A DNA stretch of 64,000 bases from contig WIDE01000089.1 in assembly GCA_015039315.1 (NCBI GenBank), forward strand, positions 1-64,000. Direction: 5' to 3'. The stretch comes from Clavulina sp. PMI_390 (lineage: Eukaryota > Basidiomycota > Agaricomycetes > Cantharellales > Hydnaceae). The notes under the pieces were generated by a model. That model did not search any database. It was not told where the DNA came from and saw nothing but the letters and a program-made list of their open reading frames with translations. The position numbers and the translations under genes were made by a program. Shown piece after piece: positions 1 to 10,930 of this stretch (position 1 is the stretch's first letter; each line of letters starts with the position of its first letter).

Positions 1-787
1 CATCCCCATATCCGTCCCACTAGAGTCGAAAGAACGTGCTGGACGCGGGGGCGGACGAGAAGACTCTCAGCGTCCTACACATCCTCACAACGACGTCGCT
101 CGTATGAGCACCGAGTTGGAGCAGTATTCGAACTTCACCACGGCCGAAGATCGCTTGTCTGCAATGGCGCCGGAAGGGCGGTGGAGCCTTGTCAACGGTG
201 CTGTTGGTGGTATGAGGAGAACGAGCGATTCGTTACAACTAGTAGGGGCAACCGGCAAGGACGATGAGCTGGCAAAGATGGATGACTGGGAAGAGGACGG
301 CGGTGGCGATGGTGTCGCGGGCGATGACGGTGAACAGATATGTGTAGGCGCCAATGGAACAGCAGGAGCCTTGAAGAACACTGAAGAATCGGCGCAGGCG
401 AAGTGTGATGGTGAAGGAGGCATCGCGAGTCCTGAGCCCGTGAGTCACGGCATGTTTCCTCCAAACTTGATTCCCAGAGCCATTCCCAACATCAAAACTC
501 AGCTCCATTTCTCTCTCAGCTCTTCCGAGACGAATCGTCTCCACCTGGTGTTCCAAGGCGTAGGCGGCAACATCAATGACCCGTTGGAGCCGCGATCTCA
601 AAGCTACCTGGGGATCCAGAACATCGCTATCGGGATGAGGGAGGTGCCTTCTAGCCCGACAACCTCGAACGGTTCAGTGTTCGTGGAGCCATCGTGGCAG
701 CCGTCGCCGATAAAAGCGAAAAGCACACTGGACGAATGGGAACTGGGAATGATGAGCACTTTGTTGAAAATTGGGTCTCGAATGTAG
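1..787 (+). CDS. 3' part of LDxWEL tandem-family gene, copy 1 (cut by window edge)
   Basis: The frame is open from base 2 to a TAG at 785-787, so the gene starts left of the window; the ATG at 104 need not be the real start. The visible part is acidic and low in complexity, with a D/E/G-rich stretch around 270-340. It ends in LDEWELGMMSTLLKIGSRM. That tail aligns with the ends of copy 4 (LDNWELEMMGALLNIGSGS, stop at 15512) and copy 3 (MDELELQMMRMLLTF, stop at 9863), which makes this a member of the same family. No known domain is recognised. Because only the last part is visible, it cannot be said whether this copy is functional. The frame is undamaged over 780 bases, which argues against an old pseudogene. 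Confidence 0.55.
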   Translation, partial: IPISVPLESKERAGRGGGREDSQRPTHPHNDVARMSTELEQYSNFTTAEDRLSAMAPEGRWSLVNGAVGGMRRTSDSLQLVGATGKDDELAKMDDWEEDGGGDGVAGDDGEQICVGANGTAGALKNTEESAQAKCDGEGGIASPEPVSHGMFPPNLIPRAIPNIKTQLHFSLSSSETNRLHLVFQGVGGNINDPLEPRSQSYLGIQNIAIGMREVPSSPTTSNGSVFVEPSWQPSPIKAKSTLDEWELGMMSTLLKIGSRM

Positions 788-1998
788 GGATAAAGCATAC
801 GCCATATATAGGCACACTCATTTTGTAAATCGAGCCCTGAACCGTTTGGCATTTGTCTTGCTTGGACAAGCGACCTTCTCTCACTCCACACCAACTTCGT
901 CCTCGGCGATGTGGCACAAGATTGATGCATCGTGAACCCGATCATTCTTGTTCAAAAGTTTGGAGTTCTGCTGATTCATTTAGGTATTGCAAGTTTTGTG
1001 GAGTTCCTATGTCCCAAAGCTCATCCTCTTTGGTGGCGCGGAAAGAGCGAGTCCACTGGAACGCATGACCATTAGCGGAATCAATTTGTCATCATATGCG
1101 AACGTGAGGGCTTTTAACATGAGAGGAAAGGTATTTCTAAGACTTCCGGATTAGGTGCGTTGGGATACAAGGCGTAAAACGGGATAGTCTCTGACTTTCT
1201 TGATGTTGTGTGGAGCGTGTGAAATTTCACGTGATCGTAAACTAAGCCCGAAATAAGTCTCTGAAGCTGAAGCTCACTCAGTGCGATCTATACGGAACTA
1301 AAAAAAGATTTTAAACCGAGGTAAACTTCCACGCTCTTATACTGGTGAGCTTCAAGATTTTTACGAAAGATGGCATGGACGTAGACCCCTGACTCGGACG
1401 AAGAGATCAGAATTGTATATCCCGTTACGATAACATGCACTAAGTGAACTATTACTAGATCAGGTTCTTTCGTTCTACTTCCACCATGGCCCGATATACT
1501 ACGTCTGGAATTGACTATCTCCTGAGTCTCACATGCTTTGGGAAAATCATGGTCAAGTTTCTTGCAAGTTGGTAGTTTACGGCGGACATGCTTATCCCTT
1601 GATCAAAGCTTCACCATCTGTCCATCATATGCACCGTGTAATCAGCGCGTCATTCATACTGACGAGGTGGAAATAAGTCACAGTCTTGCACCGCCTACAA
1701 CCTAGAGTCATCGAGGATGTGCGCAATAATGCACGAGACATGGCATGCAATATCTCAATCGGTTGGACTATAATATGGGTACTATTGGAAGAACGACTTC
1801 CGTTAGGATTTCCTAGCTCATACATGGCACGGGCCGGCTGGAACAATTTTAATTTATCAACCTGAGACATTAGAGCCTCCTGCATTTTTCCACCGTAATC
1901 CACTAACACTCCAGCGTTTCCATAATTTCCTACCGAACCGCTCACCTCTCAAAACCAGAGGGTTTTGACGCTTCCCTTGAGAAACGGTTGTTGGCTCC
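788..1998. other. Spacer between array copies 1 and 2, no gene seen
   Basis: No reading frame here has coding character, and no paralogue elsewhere in the window matches. The equivalent interval after copies 2 and 3 is about 3 kb. This one is only about 1.2 kb, so the duplicated downstream part (see the LSM4 relic at 10480-10930) seems to have been lost. Confidence 0.4.
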
Positions 1999-4405
1999 AT
2001 GGATGCGACCACCGGTGCTGAGTGCTGAGTGGCTGGCCATATCATTACTGTTTGCTCATGCTCGACGGCTCCCAGCTGGTAGGAAAAGCTCACCGACCCC
2101 CAAAACGGTAGTCTTTCATGTAGGTATTTTTGCTTTTTACCTTGTTCCCCACCTTGCTGATGTTCGTCTACTGCCCTTTTACGCATAATTTGATCACAAT
2201 TGCACACCAATCAACGTTATCTATCCCCTCTAGGCTCCTCTCTTTTGGGATTTGCGCTATTCACCCCAGTTGAGTACTGATAGAATATGGCTGGGAAGAT
2301 CACCCCCCGCCATCGATTGGCATATTGGGGTGGAGCAACTGTCGATGTCGCAGCACGTTTCCTTTCGCAAGTCAGCAGCTTCTAACGTCATTACTTCATG
2401 TTTAGGTAGGGTGACAATAGAATATCTAGGGAAGAGTTTTTCATAGTTTTCGGGAAGGCTTCCATGCTTTCTGAACCAAAAGTCTTGCTCATTTCCCTGA
2501 ACTTCATGGTACACAGTACTATGCATGCACCCAGATTGGACTGTTAGAGAGTAGCTGGGAAGGGCATCCTCCACTGCCGATCAACATGTTGGATGAGAAG
2601 GGCCTTATATGTGCACGCTCCTTTATCTGGAGGTAGTCCTTTCGTTTCTTTATACCGACTTAGTGGCTTTGGGGTGATGCCTCTAACTGCATTGACGAAC
2701 CCGCGCGACTCTTAACATCGTACTCCCACAATGACTGACTCGCCTTCACACACTGGTAATAGGATAGGAATTGCATAATTTTGGGTCGCTACGTTCTTGG
2801 ACCTCTCCACTGCCCTTCCACCTCACCGTCGAGCTTAGCACCCTTCAAGCACAAGACACCACGAGTAAGCTTGACGAGTGCCGCAATGATTCTCACCAGT
2901 GTACCAAACTAGACGACCAATGAACCACCACCAGCGGCGCACAAGCAACATGTATGAGTCCGGTGGAAAAGGCACGGGTCACCCTCCCCGCGAGGCTGAC
3001 GATGAGGACGCTCATAGATGAAACACTATCTGTTCCCATGGCTCCATAGACTTCGGGATGAATACGGCTGATGCTGTGAACAAAAGGAGCATACTCGCGG
3101 AAATGCAGCAAGAAATCAAGATACGGTGTTTTGGGGTCAAAGGGCGTAAAGTAGACGACGTATAACAGCTTCTCAGCATCAGCTCCGAGTCCGCGCGTGC
3201 AATGGCACAGCGAATCGCGGCACTGATAGAGTCGAAGATGACGCCGAGCTAAACGGCATTATGGAGGCAGGCCGGGATTCGAATTGCTGGGAGAGCCACG
3301 CTCGTGATACGAAGATTCAGGTTCGTTTGAGGTCTAGCTCCCCGCCGAAGATGATAACGCTCGGCTTTCCCCTTCTATAGCGGCTCCCCTACTGACTTCT
3401 GTCTTTATCTTCACTGCACACTCTCAGAACTGTGTTGCCAACAATACCCTCGTCTCCTCTTCCAGCACTGCAATTGGTTCCGCAAGCTCTAGTGAGACAG
3501 CGATGGTCCACGCGCTTCACCCTCGTATTCACATTCATATCACGGGTAATCGTTGTCTTGACACGATTGGTCGGTACCATCATTCTTCATTGCCCCAAAC
3601 CACCAGGATCAAGACCAAGATTAGGACCACTCATCTCATATCCCTCCCCTCCCCCCGTCGGCACACAGATGCGCGATCTGCATCATCCTTTCGTCAGCTA
3701 CTAGTATTGGCACCCTCCCCTCTACTCGGTCGTGTTCTCCCTTCGCTACCCCTTGCCCGGTTTGAGATTCTAGTCCTCAAAGAACAACGACAGGAAACGA
3801 TACTTATCCTAGGCGCGCGAGTGGTAGCGGGTCCTGCCTGCGACTGGAGCCCCCACGACCGCGGTGAGCTTGTCGAGTATGTTACCGCTCCAGTTGGTGC
3901 TCAGGGAGGCATCAGGACGCGATAACGGCCGAAGGCTGCTAGTTCGTGAGTGTCGAGGGCAGCCAGTAGGACCTCTCGGATGGTACAACTAGCGGTACAA
4001 GGCGAAGAGTATCGTGAAAATGGACGGCAAGTCAGGACAGACGAGGAGAATCACGAGCCGGGGACGGTTGACTGAACCGAGAACCACAACGAGAACGACA
4101 TGATGGGCAGCGGGGGTTGGAGGCTTCGACACAGACTTCGACGGGGTGAATAGGGTGGTGTGAAGGCAGAGTGTCCTGACGCTGGGGAAAAGCTCTTTAC
4201 GGCTGGAGAGATCTGCTGGGATCGTGCCTAACACTCTAGGTGGGGGTCCAAGGACCAGCAATTGGCGTCCTCTGCCTTAATCTTCAAGATTGCTGGGACT
4301 AACGAGACACATCGGAACAGAGCATCACCACTGACGTAGGGGCGACGCGATGTCAGAGCTTTCTAGACCTCTACAACATCGCCGAAGAGATGATGGCGCC
4401 ATTTA
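1999..4405 (+). pseudogene. LDxWEL tandem-family copy 2, degraded
   Basis: Fragments in the same order as copy 4 are recognisable. Around 2043-2110 one frame reads YCLLMLDGSQLVGKAHRPPK, matching YYLLTLANGSRLVGKLADPP of copy 4. At 2284-2385 an exon-like block preceded by ATAG reads NMAGKI...ATVDVAARFLS, against NVNSKN...TPVDVPARFLS in copy 4. Near 4369-4405 LYNIAEEMMAPF resembles the conserved C-terminus. A weaker match to the proline/serine-rich middle lies around 3470-3560. The ATG at 1999 leads to an early in-frame TGA and the fragments lie in different frames, so this copy is read as a pseudogene. The outer limits are approximate. Confidence 0.6.
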
Positions 4406-5313
4406 CGCGCTCCGCAGGGCGCTGGAGGTCGAATCTCTGCGATAGGAGCTCGGCTATCATTGTTGACGAAGGCAACCATCCACCCGACCGGGTGGGAGCT
4501 GCGAGCATTTTGCTGTGCCTAGGATTGGATTTTTTTGGTGGGAATCGGTCCCTTTTCTTCTTTTGTTCTCTTGAGGCATTGTGATAATACACACGCAAGT
4601 TATGGCTTACTTTGTTTAACCACCTTCTTCGCCCGCTGGCTCGTTCTGGCTTGGAAATGCCAGCTTTGCTTATTGCATTCCCTCTGCATAGGTGTACCTA
4701 TGGAATCAAAAGGCTGGTATACCGTGAGTCTTATCTTTCTGTTCTAGTTCCTGGCATGAGGAGTGTGCTGACTTAAAATGGATTCACATGGCTCGGTAGG
4801 TCGATATTTGGCGTGGCAACAAGGTAGTGAAAGGTTGTTGGGAAAACGCCAACATTATGCCCATAGTTCGAATAGTTCGTCTCACGTCGCCTTGACAAGC
4901 TAGTGTTCATTGACATAGACCGGGAGTATGGGTGATGCTGGGATTGCGGCGGCAATTTCCGAGGCCATTCAATTAGCCCTAAAATATAGGAAAAGGAGAC
5001 TTCAGACGCCGTGGAGTATCGGAGAGCGTTGAATATGCGTTTCCGCAAATGAAATGGGAGGATCTTCGTGGCGCACAATAGAGAAAGCGTGGGAAGCTTG
5101 GCACGAGTGCAAAAAAAGCAAGTCAGTGGACCGAGGTTCTGAGCCACAATGACGATCCTGAGCTACAGCAAGTTTATCTCTCAAACTGAGCTCTTACTAG
5201 TTTGCGATATGAACAAAAGTTACAAAAAACATCTCGCATCGATGCAGCTTTTACGATGGGCTGTGGGCAATTTGGTCAGCTCTAAGATTATGCCTCGTGC
5301 CAAGGCGGTATGA

Positions 5314-5983
5314 GTCCAAGGTAGAGGACACACATTAGCAACGAACGTCGTCACGCGTGACAATTCTTGCCTAAAGCGGACATGTAGGGTCATTTCACGC
5401 CTAAATACGCCATACATTGTGCCCTCCCAAGTTTTCGGAACATCGGGCTCCAACAATCGATTCCATTATATCTGGGCTAATGTATGACCAAAAAAAAGAA
5501 CCAGATTGAGAGAGATTTGAGTGAAGAGTTACGAAAATACGTCTGCTGGCATAGGCAATCAGCCATTCTCATGCAATTCCGGCCTTCTCCAGCTCATACA
5601 CTATACGATCCGGTAGTATAAGGCATTTAACAATCAAAAACACGGTTCTGCAAGCATAAAATACTCCCCCTTGCAGGCGAGGTGGATAAAATCGAGAAGG
5701 AATGGCTCCTGACTGTTTCCCACGGGTGCCTTTCTCGAGGGCCAGAGTATTCCTGTAACTCCTCTCCGCCACGTCCATCGTTTGATACCAAAATTGTATC
5801 ATTGGAAAGCCAAAGGAAAGCCGAATCGAATGTTGGAAGCCAAATTTTACATTGGTGCAGGCAGCCTGAGTACTGGCCACTTTCGGTCAGAAATCAATAC
5901 ATTTCAGAGTTTCGGACCCGAATTTTTCCAAATCGGGACTGTCACGGGGGGTTCGTTGCTAATGTGTGTCCTCTACCTTGCAC
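5314..5983. repeat. 33-bp inverted repeat enclosing about 600 bp
   Basis: Bases 5314-5346 are the reverse complement of 5951-5983 with 32 of 33 matches (core GTTCGTTGCTAATGTGTGTC). Just inside both arms a GTCACG motif is also shared. The enclosed 600 bp has no transposase-like frame. This could be a small non-autonomous (MITE-like) element or two inverted copies of an older repeat. No clear target-site duplication is seen. Confidence 0.5.
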
Positions 5984-7122
5984 ATTTGAGAAAGAGTTCT
6001 CTGGGGAATTTTTGTGCAGGTGACTCTGTCCTTTGACCGAAACTCCAATTATATGTTGCTCAGTGGTATAGTATATGGGGATTTACGAAGCATATTGAAA
6101 GCATCGACATGACACGTATATTTGTGTCGTCTTCAAGGTACTATAGGGATCTGGCATGCACCTGAAAGTAGATGAAACATGACACTATGTCCAAAATTAG
6201 TTGGGATAAGGTATTCTGATGGTGAAAGCCTTGTGGAAGGACTTCAGACCTTTTTTTCGGCGTGGCCCAGGTCAACCAAAAGGTTCTAAGTCGACCAGGT
6301 GTGGTCTCAACCGTAGGAGCCACGGTGTCTCATTTGCTCCTTGGTTGAAGAGTTTCGATTTCTCATTAGTGACCTCATGGAGGATGCTTATTTATCATCT
6401 CATTTTTTTTCATGTCATCACCCGCTGCTCCGTTGGTTCTCATATACTCAGGTAGCCCTCGTCAGAGGATGGAGTAATTCGTGCTTTGGTCTCCTAAAGA
6501 CTCAGAATTGTAGGCTATCATTTCTTTTTTTTTTTCCAGCCCATTTGTGATCGTGGCTCCACGGTGGAGGATACAAGCGCCAAATAGGAGGAGACGATTC
6601 GGAAAAGACGCCTAGCTCGCCACTTCGGCTCCGGTGGAGACGTTTGGAACGCAGGAATGCGGTGCAACAAAAGGATACACGCTTCCACGTGCTGGCTCTT
6701 GGGCGCTGAAGTACTTTATTATACCCAGGCTTGAGTGCGCCGAACTCTGTCTATGGGAGGGCAAAAGCGGGCGTATGGATGGGATGGTTAACGGGTTACG
6801 ATGGCTCGTTCGGACCAGTAGTCACTGCAGCTGGGCTGACCGTGCGTCTGATCATAGAACTAACATTTTTATATCGTTATGGGCAGAACGTATGAAACTG
6901 ACTCTTGTTGCTGGGTAGATGACTCCGTGGATCTGGCTGCAGCGAGCATCATGCCATTAGACTTCAAAGTTGATGTTGGACAGAATCACAGCCATTGATT
7001 GGTGCGTCAGCGAAATGAGAATATAACAAACGGCCTTAAATCTCAAATGTAAGACGCTAAACATCCTGGAATCACTCGTCTTTTTTTTTTACAGATGGAA
7101 TGACGAGCTAGTCAGTAACGGT

Positions 7123-7128
7123 CACGTG
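7123..7128. promoter_or_regulatory. E-box CACGTG in block conserved upstream of copy 3
   Basis: CACGTG lies in GTAACGGTCACGTG, which is repeated at 12665-12678 upstream of copy 4; the flanking CCA.TG.CACCC is also kept. Sequence conservation between diverged non-coding copies suggests a binding site for a bHLH or bZIP factor. The position is about 350 bp before the copy-3 start remnant. Confidence 0.35.
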
Positions 7129-7480
7129 TGCCATTGTCACCCAAACTCACAGGGGGAGATGAAGACCTCTCCATGACGCCCCTTGTACAGTAATCATCGT
7201 TATTCTTCTCTATTTTCGCTTATTTCCATAGGACGTCGCCGTCGCGCTCATCCTACTGCCTTCTTCACATCCCCCCTCCTCCCAAGACTCCACGCCAGCA
7301 GCTCCAGACCCTCCTCAGCCGCACGACGAAAATTTCGCCCTCCACAACCTTGCCGCTGGGCCCCTTGCTATTTTCCGCCGTGCCGAGCTATCCCGGCATC
7401 CTTATAATCTGGACCGTACCACTCGCCTCCGAAAATAGCAGCTTTCACCCTACCCTGAGGAATGGCTGTCGGTGACGAAT

Positions 7481-9863
7481 ATGGATGCCAGCATGGGCGC
7501 CAAGGCTCCAATGAAGGAACCAAGGCTTTTTTCCTTATTCGCGTCCGATGAAGGGCCCCTGGTTCGCTGGATAGCTCGTCGACCTCCCAAAATGGCAAGG
7601 CTCTCCCAGGTTGGCAGCTGCCACATTCCCAACGTCGCTGATGATGCTCGTCTTCCCCTCGTTACTAATCATTTAATCACGACTTCATACCATTGAACGT
7701 CTTATATCTCCCATTAGGTTCCCCCCTCACTCGGAAACTTCTGCAGTGTCCCAGATTGGAAAGTGATAGAATATGGGCTGGGAATCATTACTCCCTGCTA
7801 TCCATTGAAGTGCCGGGAGACCCATCGATATACGTAGAAATTCCCTTCTCTCAAGGTATCATTCTCCCCTTTTTTCGTTAGATTCTTGGCCCCTCTCCAG
7901 TGACGCCGCGATGGCGCACTGCGCTGGTGGGCTGCCCGGCCTAGAAGTTACGTCTCTAATAGCTGATTGACTCGCTTCTCTATCTCACCAACAGTATCAG
8001 CAATCGCCGTACGAACTGGGCTTGACACACCTTCCGACCTGTTTCTGCCCTTCGTCTGTAACCCCCAACCTCAGCGCTCGTTGAGTACAACAAATCGCTC
8101 ATGAGCTTGATGGCCATCAAGCTGCTCGCTTCTGGTGTGCCTGAAGAAGAAGCCCCCCGAGCGACTCCAGCTGCGGGTATGGTGGGGACTGGCGAGAGAC
8201 AGGGAGGATAGCACAATGAGGGTGACGAGGAGAACTTGGCATATGAACGAGCAAACGCTTATCCCCCACTGTCTAGGTCGATCCGGCCGTGGAGGCGATA
8301 GGGAGCTTCATCCAGGTGTGATTGTGTGACTAGGGCAGAGGATCAAGATCTGGCGCGCGTTAGTGCTGAAGCCCTTGATGCCGACATCTTCCACTCTATC
8401 AGCGTCGACTCCCATCCGGCCCTCCCCGCATACGATAGTGCAATGAGTGACTGGATTGATGGTATCAAAGATGCTCTCGAGCCGGCCAGTATCAGACGGT
8501 GGACCGCGATTCGAATCGTTTCGAAAGCCGGGTTCGCCGTGGAATAACAAAGTCAGTGCTACCCAATTCCTCCTCCCACAGCCCGCCTGACCGCCGCCGC
8601 TGACATCACTCTACCTCTCCTCCCATCCGCCACTGACCCACCTCGCGCCTTCGTCAACGCCTCTTTTTCAATCCCCACACCTCATCCCTCTGAGTGGGCT
8701 GTCAATGTCACTCGCCCCTCTTGTCCACGCCTCACACCCTACAAGTTGCCCCGAATGCCCCAGCGAAGTACTTCATATCCACCAGCGATACTGATAGCCC
8801 TCGCCATTCTGTACTCATATTCCCATGACCAGCACTCGCCACCAGAACGCGATTCGTCGATACCATCAAGCACCCTTCCTTCCTACCGGCACCAGCACCA
8901 GCACCAAGAGCGAGACCCCTCATCCTACTCTCCTTTTCACTCAGGCCACGCTGGTGCCCCCGACTAGCACCAGATACGACGCTTTCTCGAGATATCCAGT
9001 ATCACGACCTCACCTCTCCACTCGCTCGCCTCCAACCCGCTCCTCCCCACGCTCCACTTGCCCTGCCACATTCGGTTCCCCAGAAGACTTACATAGGATC
9101 CCACCGCCGACCGCCCCAGCAGGTGGAGACCCCGCGACGGCCGTGGTGACATGGTCGAGCATTGTCCACGGGGTGCGAATGAAACAGTTCCAGAGCTTGA
9201 TCATAGCACAAGGTCGCCGGTTCGGGACGGTCGAAAAATAGGCGACAGAATCTCCCGCTAATGAGCCTAGTGGAACGACGAGAAGAAGCGCGCTAGACGA
9301 GTGGATCTATAAGTGGGCACAGACGACGAGAGCACCAAGCTGGCAGAGATGAAGAATTTGGAAAGACGACTACCGTTAGACTCATATGATGGTTCGCTAG
9401 GACGGAGACCGAGACGCAGACGACGAGGAAAGGGTGGACAAGCTGGCGGAGGCGGAGTATCCTGCGACCGAGGAGTTGTTTACGACAGTAAACAAGGAGC
9501 CCTAGGGTCGCCGGTCGTGAGCAGGACTTTCCCGACTGCTTCAAGCTCGAAATCTCGGGGCTAGCGCGAGCACCAGCCCCCAGTGCTCTCCCGGCATCTG
9601 GGTGGTTCTTGAGGGGGGTAGCTCGCATTCATAGGGCATACTGAAGCACGAGCAGCCGCCTATGCAACGATGAGCGACGCGACTCCAGAGCTACTCTGCT
9701 CACCCAAAGCATCACCAGTGGGGCATAAAAGGGTCCGTGAATTCCAGGGGTTGTCAGAGCGCGGATTTCTGCGGTGTGAGGAAGGGGTTCCTATTGACGA
9801 AAGGTGACGAGGAAGATGGATGAATTGGAGCTACAGATGATGCGCATGCTGCTGACCTTTTGA
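7481..9863 (+). pseudogene. LDxWEL tandem-family copy 3, broken
   Basis: Several blocks align in order with copy 4. The start region at 7481 gives LVRWIARRPPKM against LVGKLADPPND. An exon-like block at 7769-7850 contains a stop in the frame used by copies 2 and 4. At 8090-8200 a frame reads IKLLASGVPEEEAPRATPAAG, matching HKLLSAGSRASAG of copy 4. At 8432-8491 AMSDWIDGIKDALEP matches YMTDWMDHVEAGVEP, and at 9431-9470 DKLAEAEYPATEEL matches DKLVDAEDPEATEF. The tail MDELELQMMRMLLTF ends at a TGA at 9861-9863. The blocks lie in different frames separated by stops, so no single protein can be made. Confidence 0.7.
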
Positions 9864-10479
9864 TTAGATCTCTAATACAGAGGCTTGTCGCTCCTTTTTC
9901 TATCTCTTTTTGGGCATCATGATGACATGTGCTCTTGGTACGGCTCACTTGTTTAATCGACCGTTGAACCATTGGCCATTCTTTCTTCTTGTTTGGAAGT
10001 ACCAACCCCACAACATCTTGGTAGCTCAGCCATCTGAATGAGATCCTTTTTTTGCGTCATGACTCTGGTCCTGTTACGGAATGCTAACGATTGCATGTTT
10101 GTGAGCAGAGCCACGGTAAATTCACAACACCGTTCACCCAATACCGCCGCCTATCGTGCGTGTCCTCCCACTCGCTCAGCCGGTTCATCCGGCGTTGAGA
10201 AGTCAAACTGGTCAACGACAGACGATGAAGATACGAACGAGTGAGGATTAGGCTCTTGTCGGCAACTTCCGATTTAATTCAAATGTACTTTGTCCTCTCT
10301 CACGTAGCACCGCTCACTATGATGTGAGGAGTACCGGGAAAAGCTTTGATCTGCTCGCCGATGCGCTTCTCGATATTAAGGACGGTTGATTGTCCATTAT
10401 TCTTGGTCTTCACATACTCTCATTACAGATTTTTATCATGACGCCGAGATCGTCAAATCCTCGTCACTCATCCACTCAG

Positions 10480-10930
10480 GAGGCCGTACCGCACTCATCC
10501 CAAAGAAGATAGTATAAATGTTGTGGGGTGATGAGTACCAAAAACGATTGCGGCGAAAGCATGGGGTAATGAAACAGCTGACGCGCAATCGCCCGGGAAG
10601 AAGTGCAGAGCCTGCGATGAAACGAGCAAATAGCGATCGTCAAGCGCGACGGCCGCGACCAACATACTGGCCACCTCCACAACTGGGAGTCTTCCCCCGA
10701 CGACGACCACCCCGGCCATAAGTCTGACCAAAAAGCGTCACTATCAGGGCCGGTGTCCCGACAAGGAATAATGACGAGATGGCGGGTGCAAATGATGGTA
10801 GAGCGATCGTACGAACGAAAAATGCGCTTTGGACAACATGAAAGTTACGGATGCTCTCGACCAGGGACTGGATGAAATGACGAGCGTCTGACACTGTCCT
10901 CTCTCAATGCATCGGGGAGCGAGGGAACTC
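10480..10930 (-). pseudogene. Relic of the LSM4 3' end carried by the tandem unit
   Basis: Bases 10480-10720 align with 16365-16610, the 3' flank and last exon of LSM4. Shared blocks include CATCCCAAAGA.GATAGTAT and CAGCT.ACGCGC.ATCG.C.GGGAAGA. On the minus strand the relic encodes a degraded RGG tail (GRGGRRRGKTPSC...GRGRRA) ending at TGA 10640-10642, the equivalent of the LSM4 stop at 16521. Further upstream, RVPSLPDALREDSV near 10890-10930 resembles [11 protein letters not shown] of the LSM4 exon at 16751-16865. No Sm domain is found beyond this, so only the 3' part was copied or survives. Confidence 0.7.

Larger units (their letters stand above)
4406..7480. other. Spacer between copies 2 and 3 with duplicated non-coding pieces
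   Basis: No gene is supported. Two short pieces tie the spacer to the repeated unit. Bases 4946-4976 (GCGGCAATTTCCG followed by a TTCAATTA-like end) match 16131-16161 downstream of copy 4 and 10255-10283 downstream of copy 3. Bases 6622-6673 match 12169-12220 upstream of copy 4. A 33-bp inverted repeat is listed separately. Homopolymer T runs occur at about 6523-6535 and 7081-7090. Confidence 0.5.

Noticed and set aside
3260..3300. GGGATTCGAATTGC resembling a tRNA T-arm
   Set aside because: The stems do not pair on either strand and no acceptor, D-arm or anticodon arm can be placed around it.
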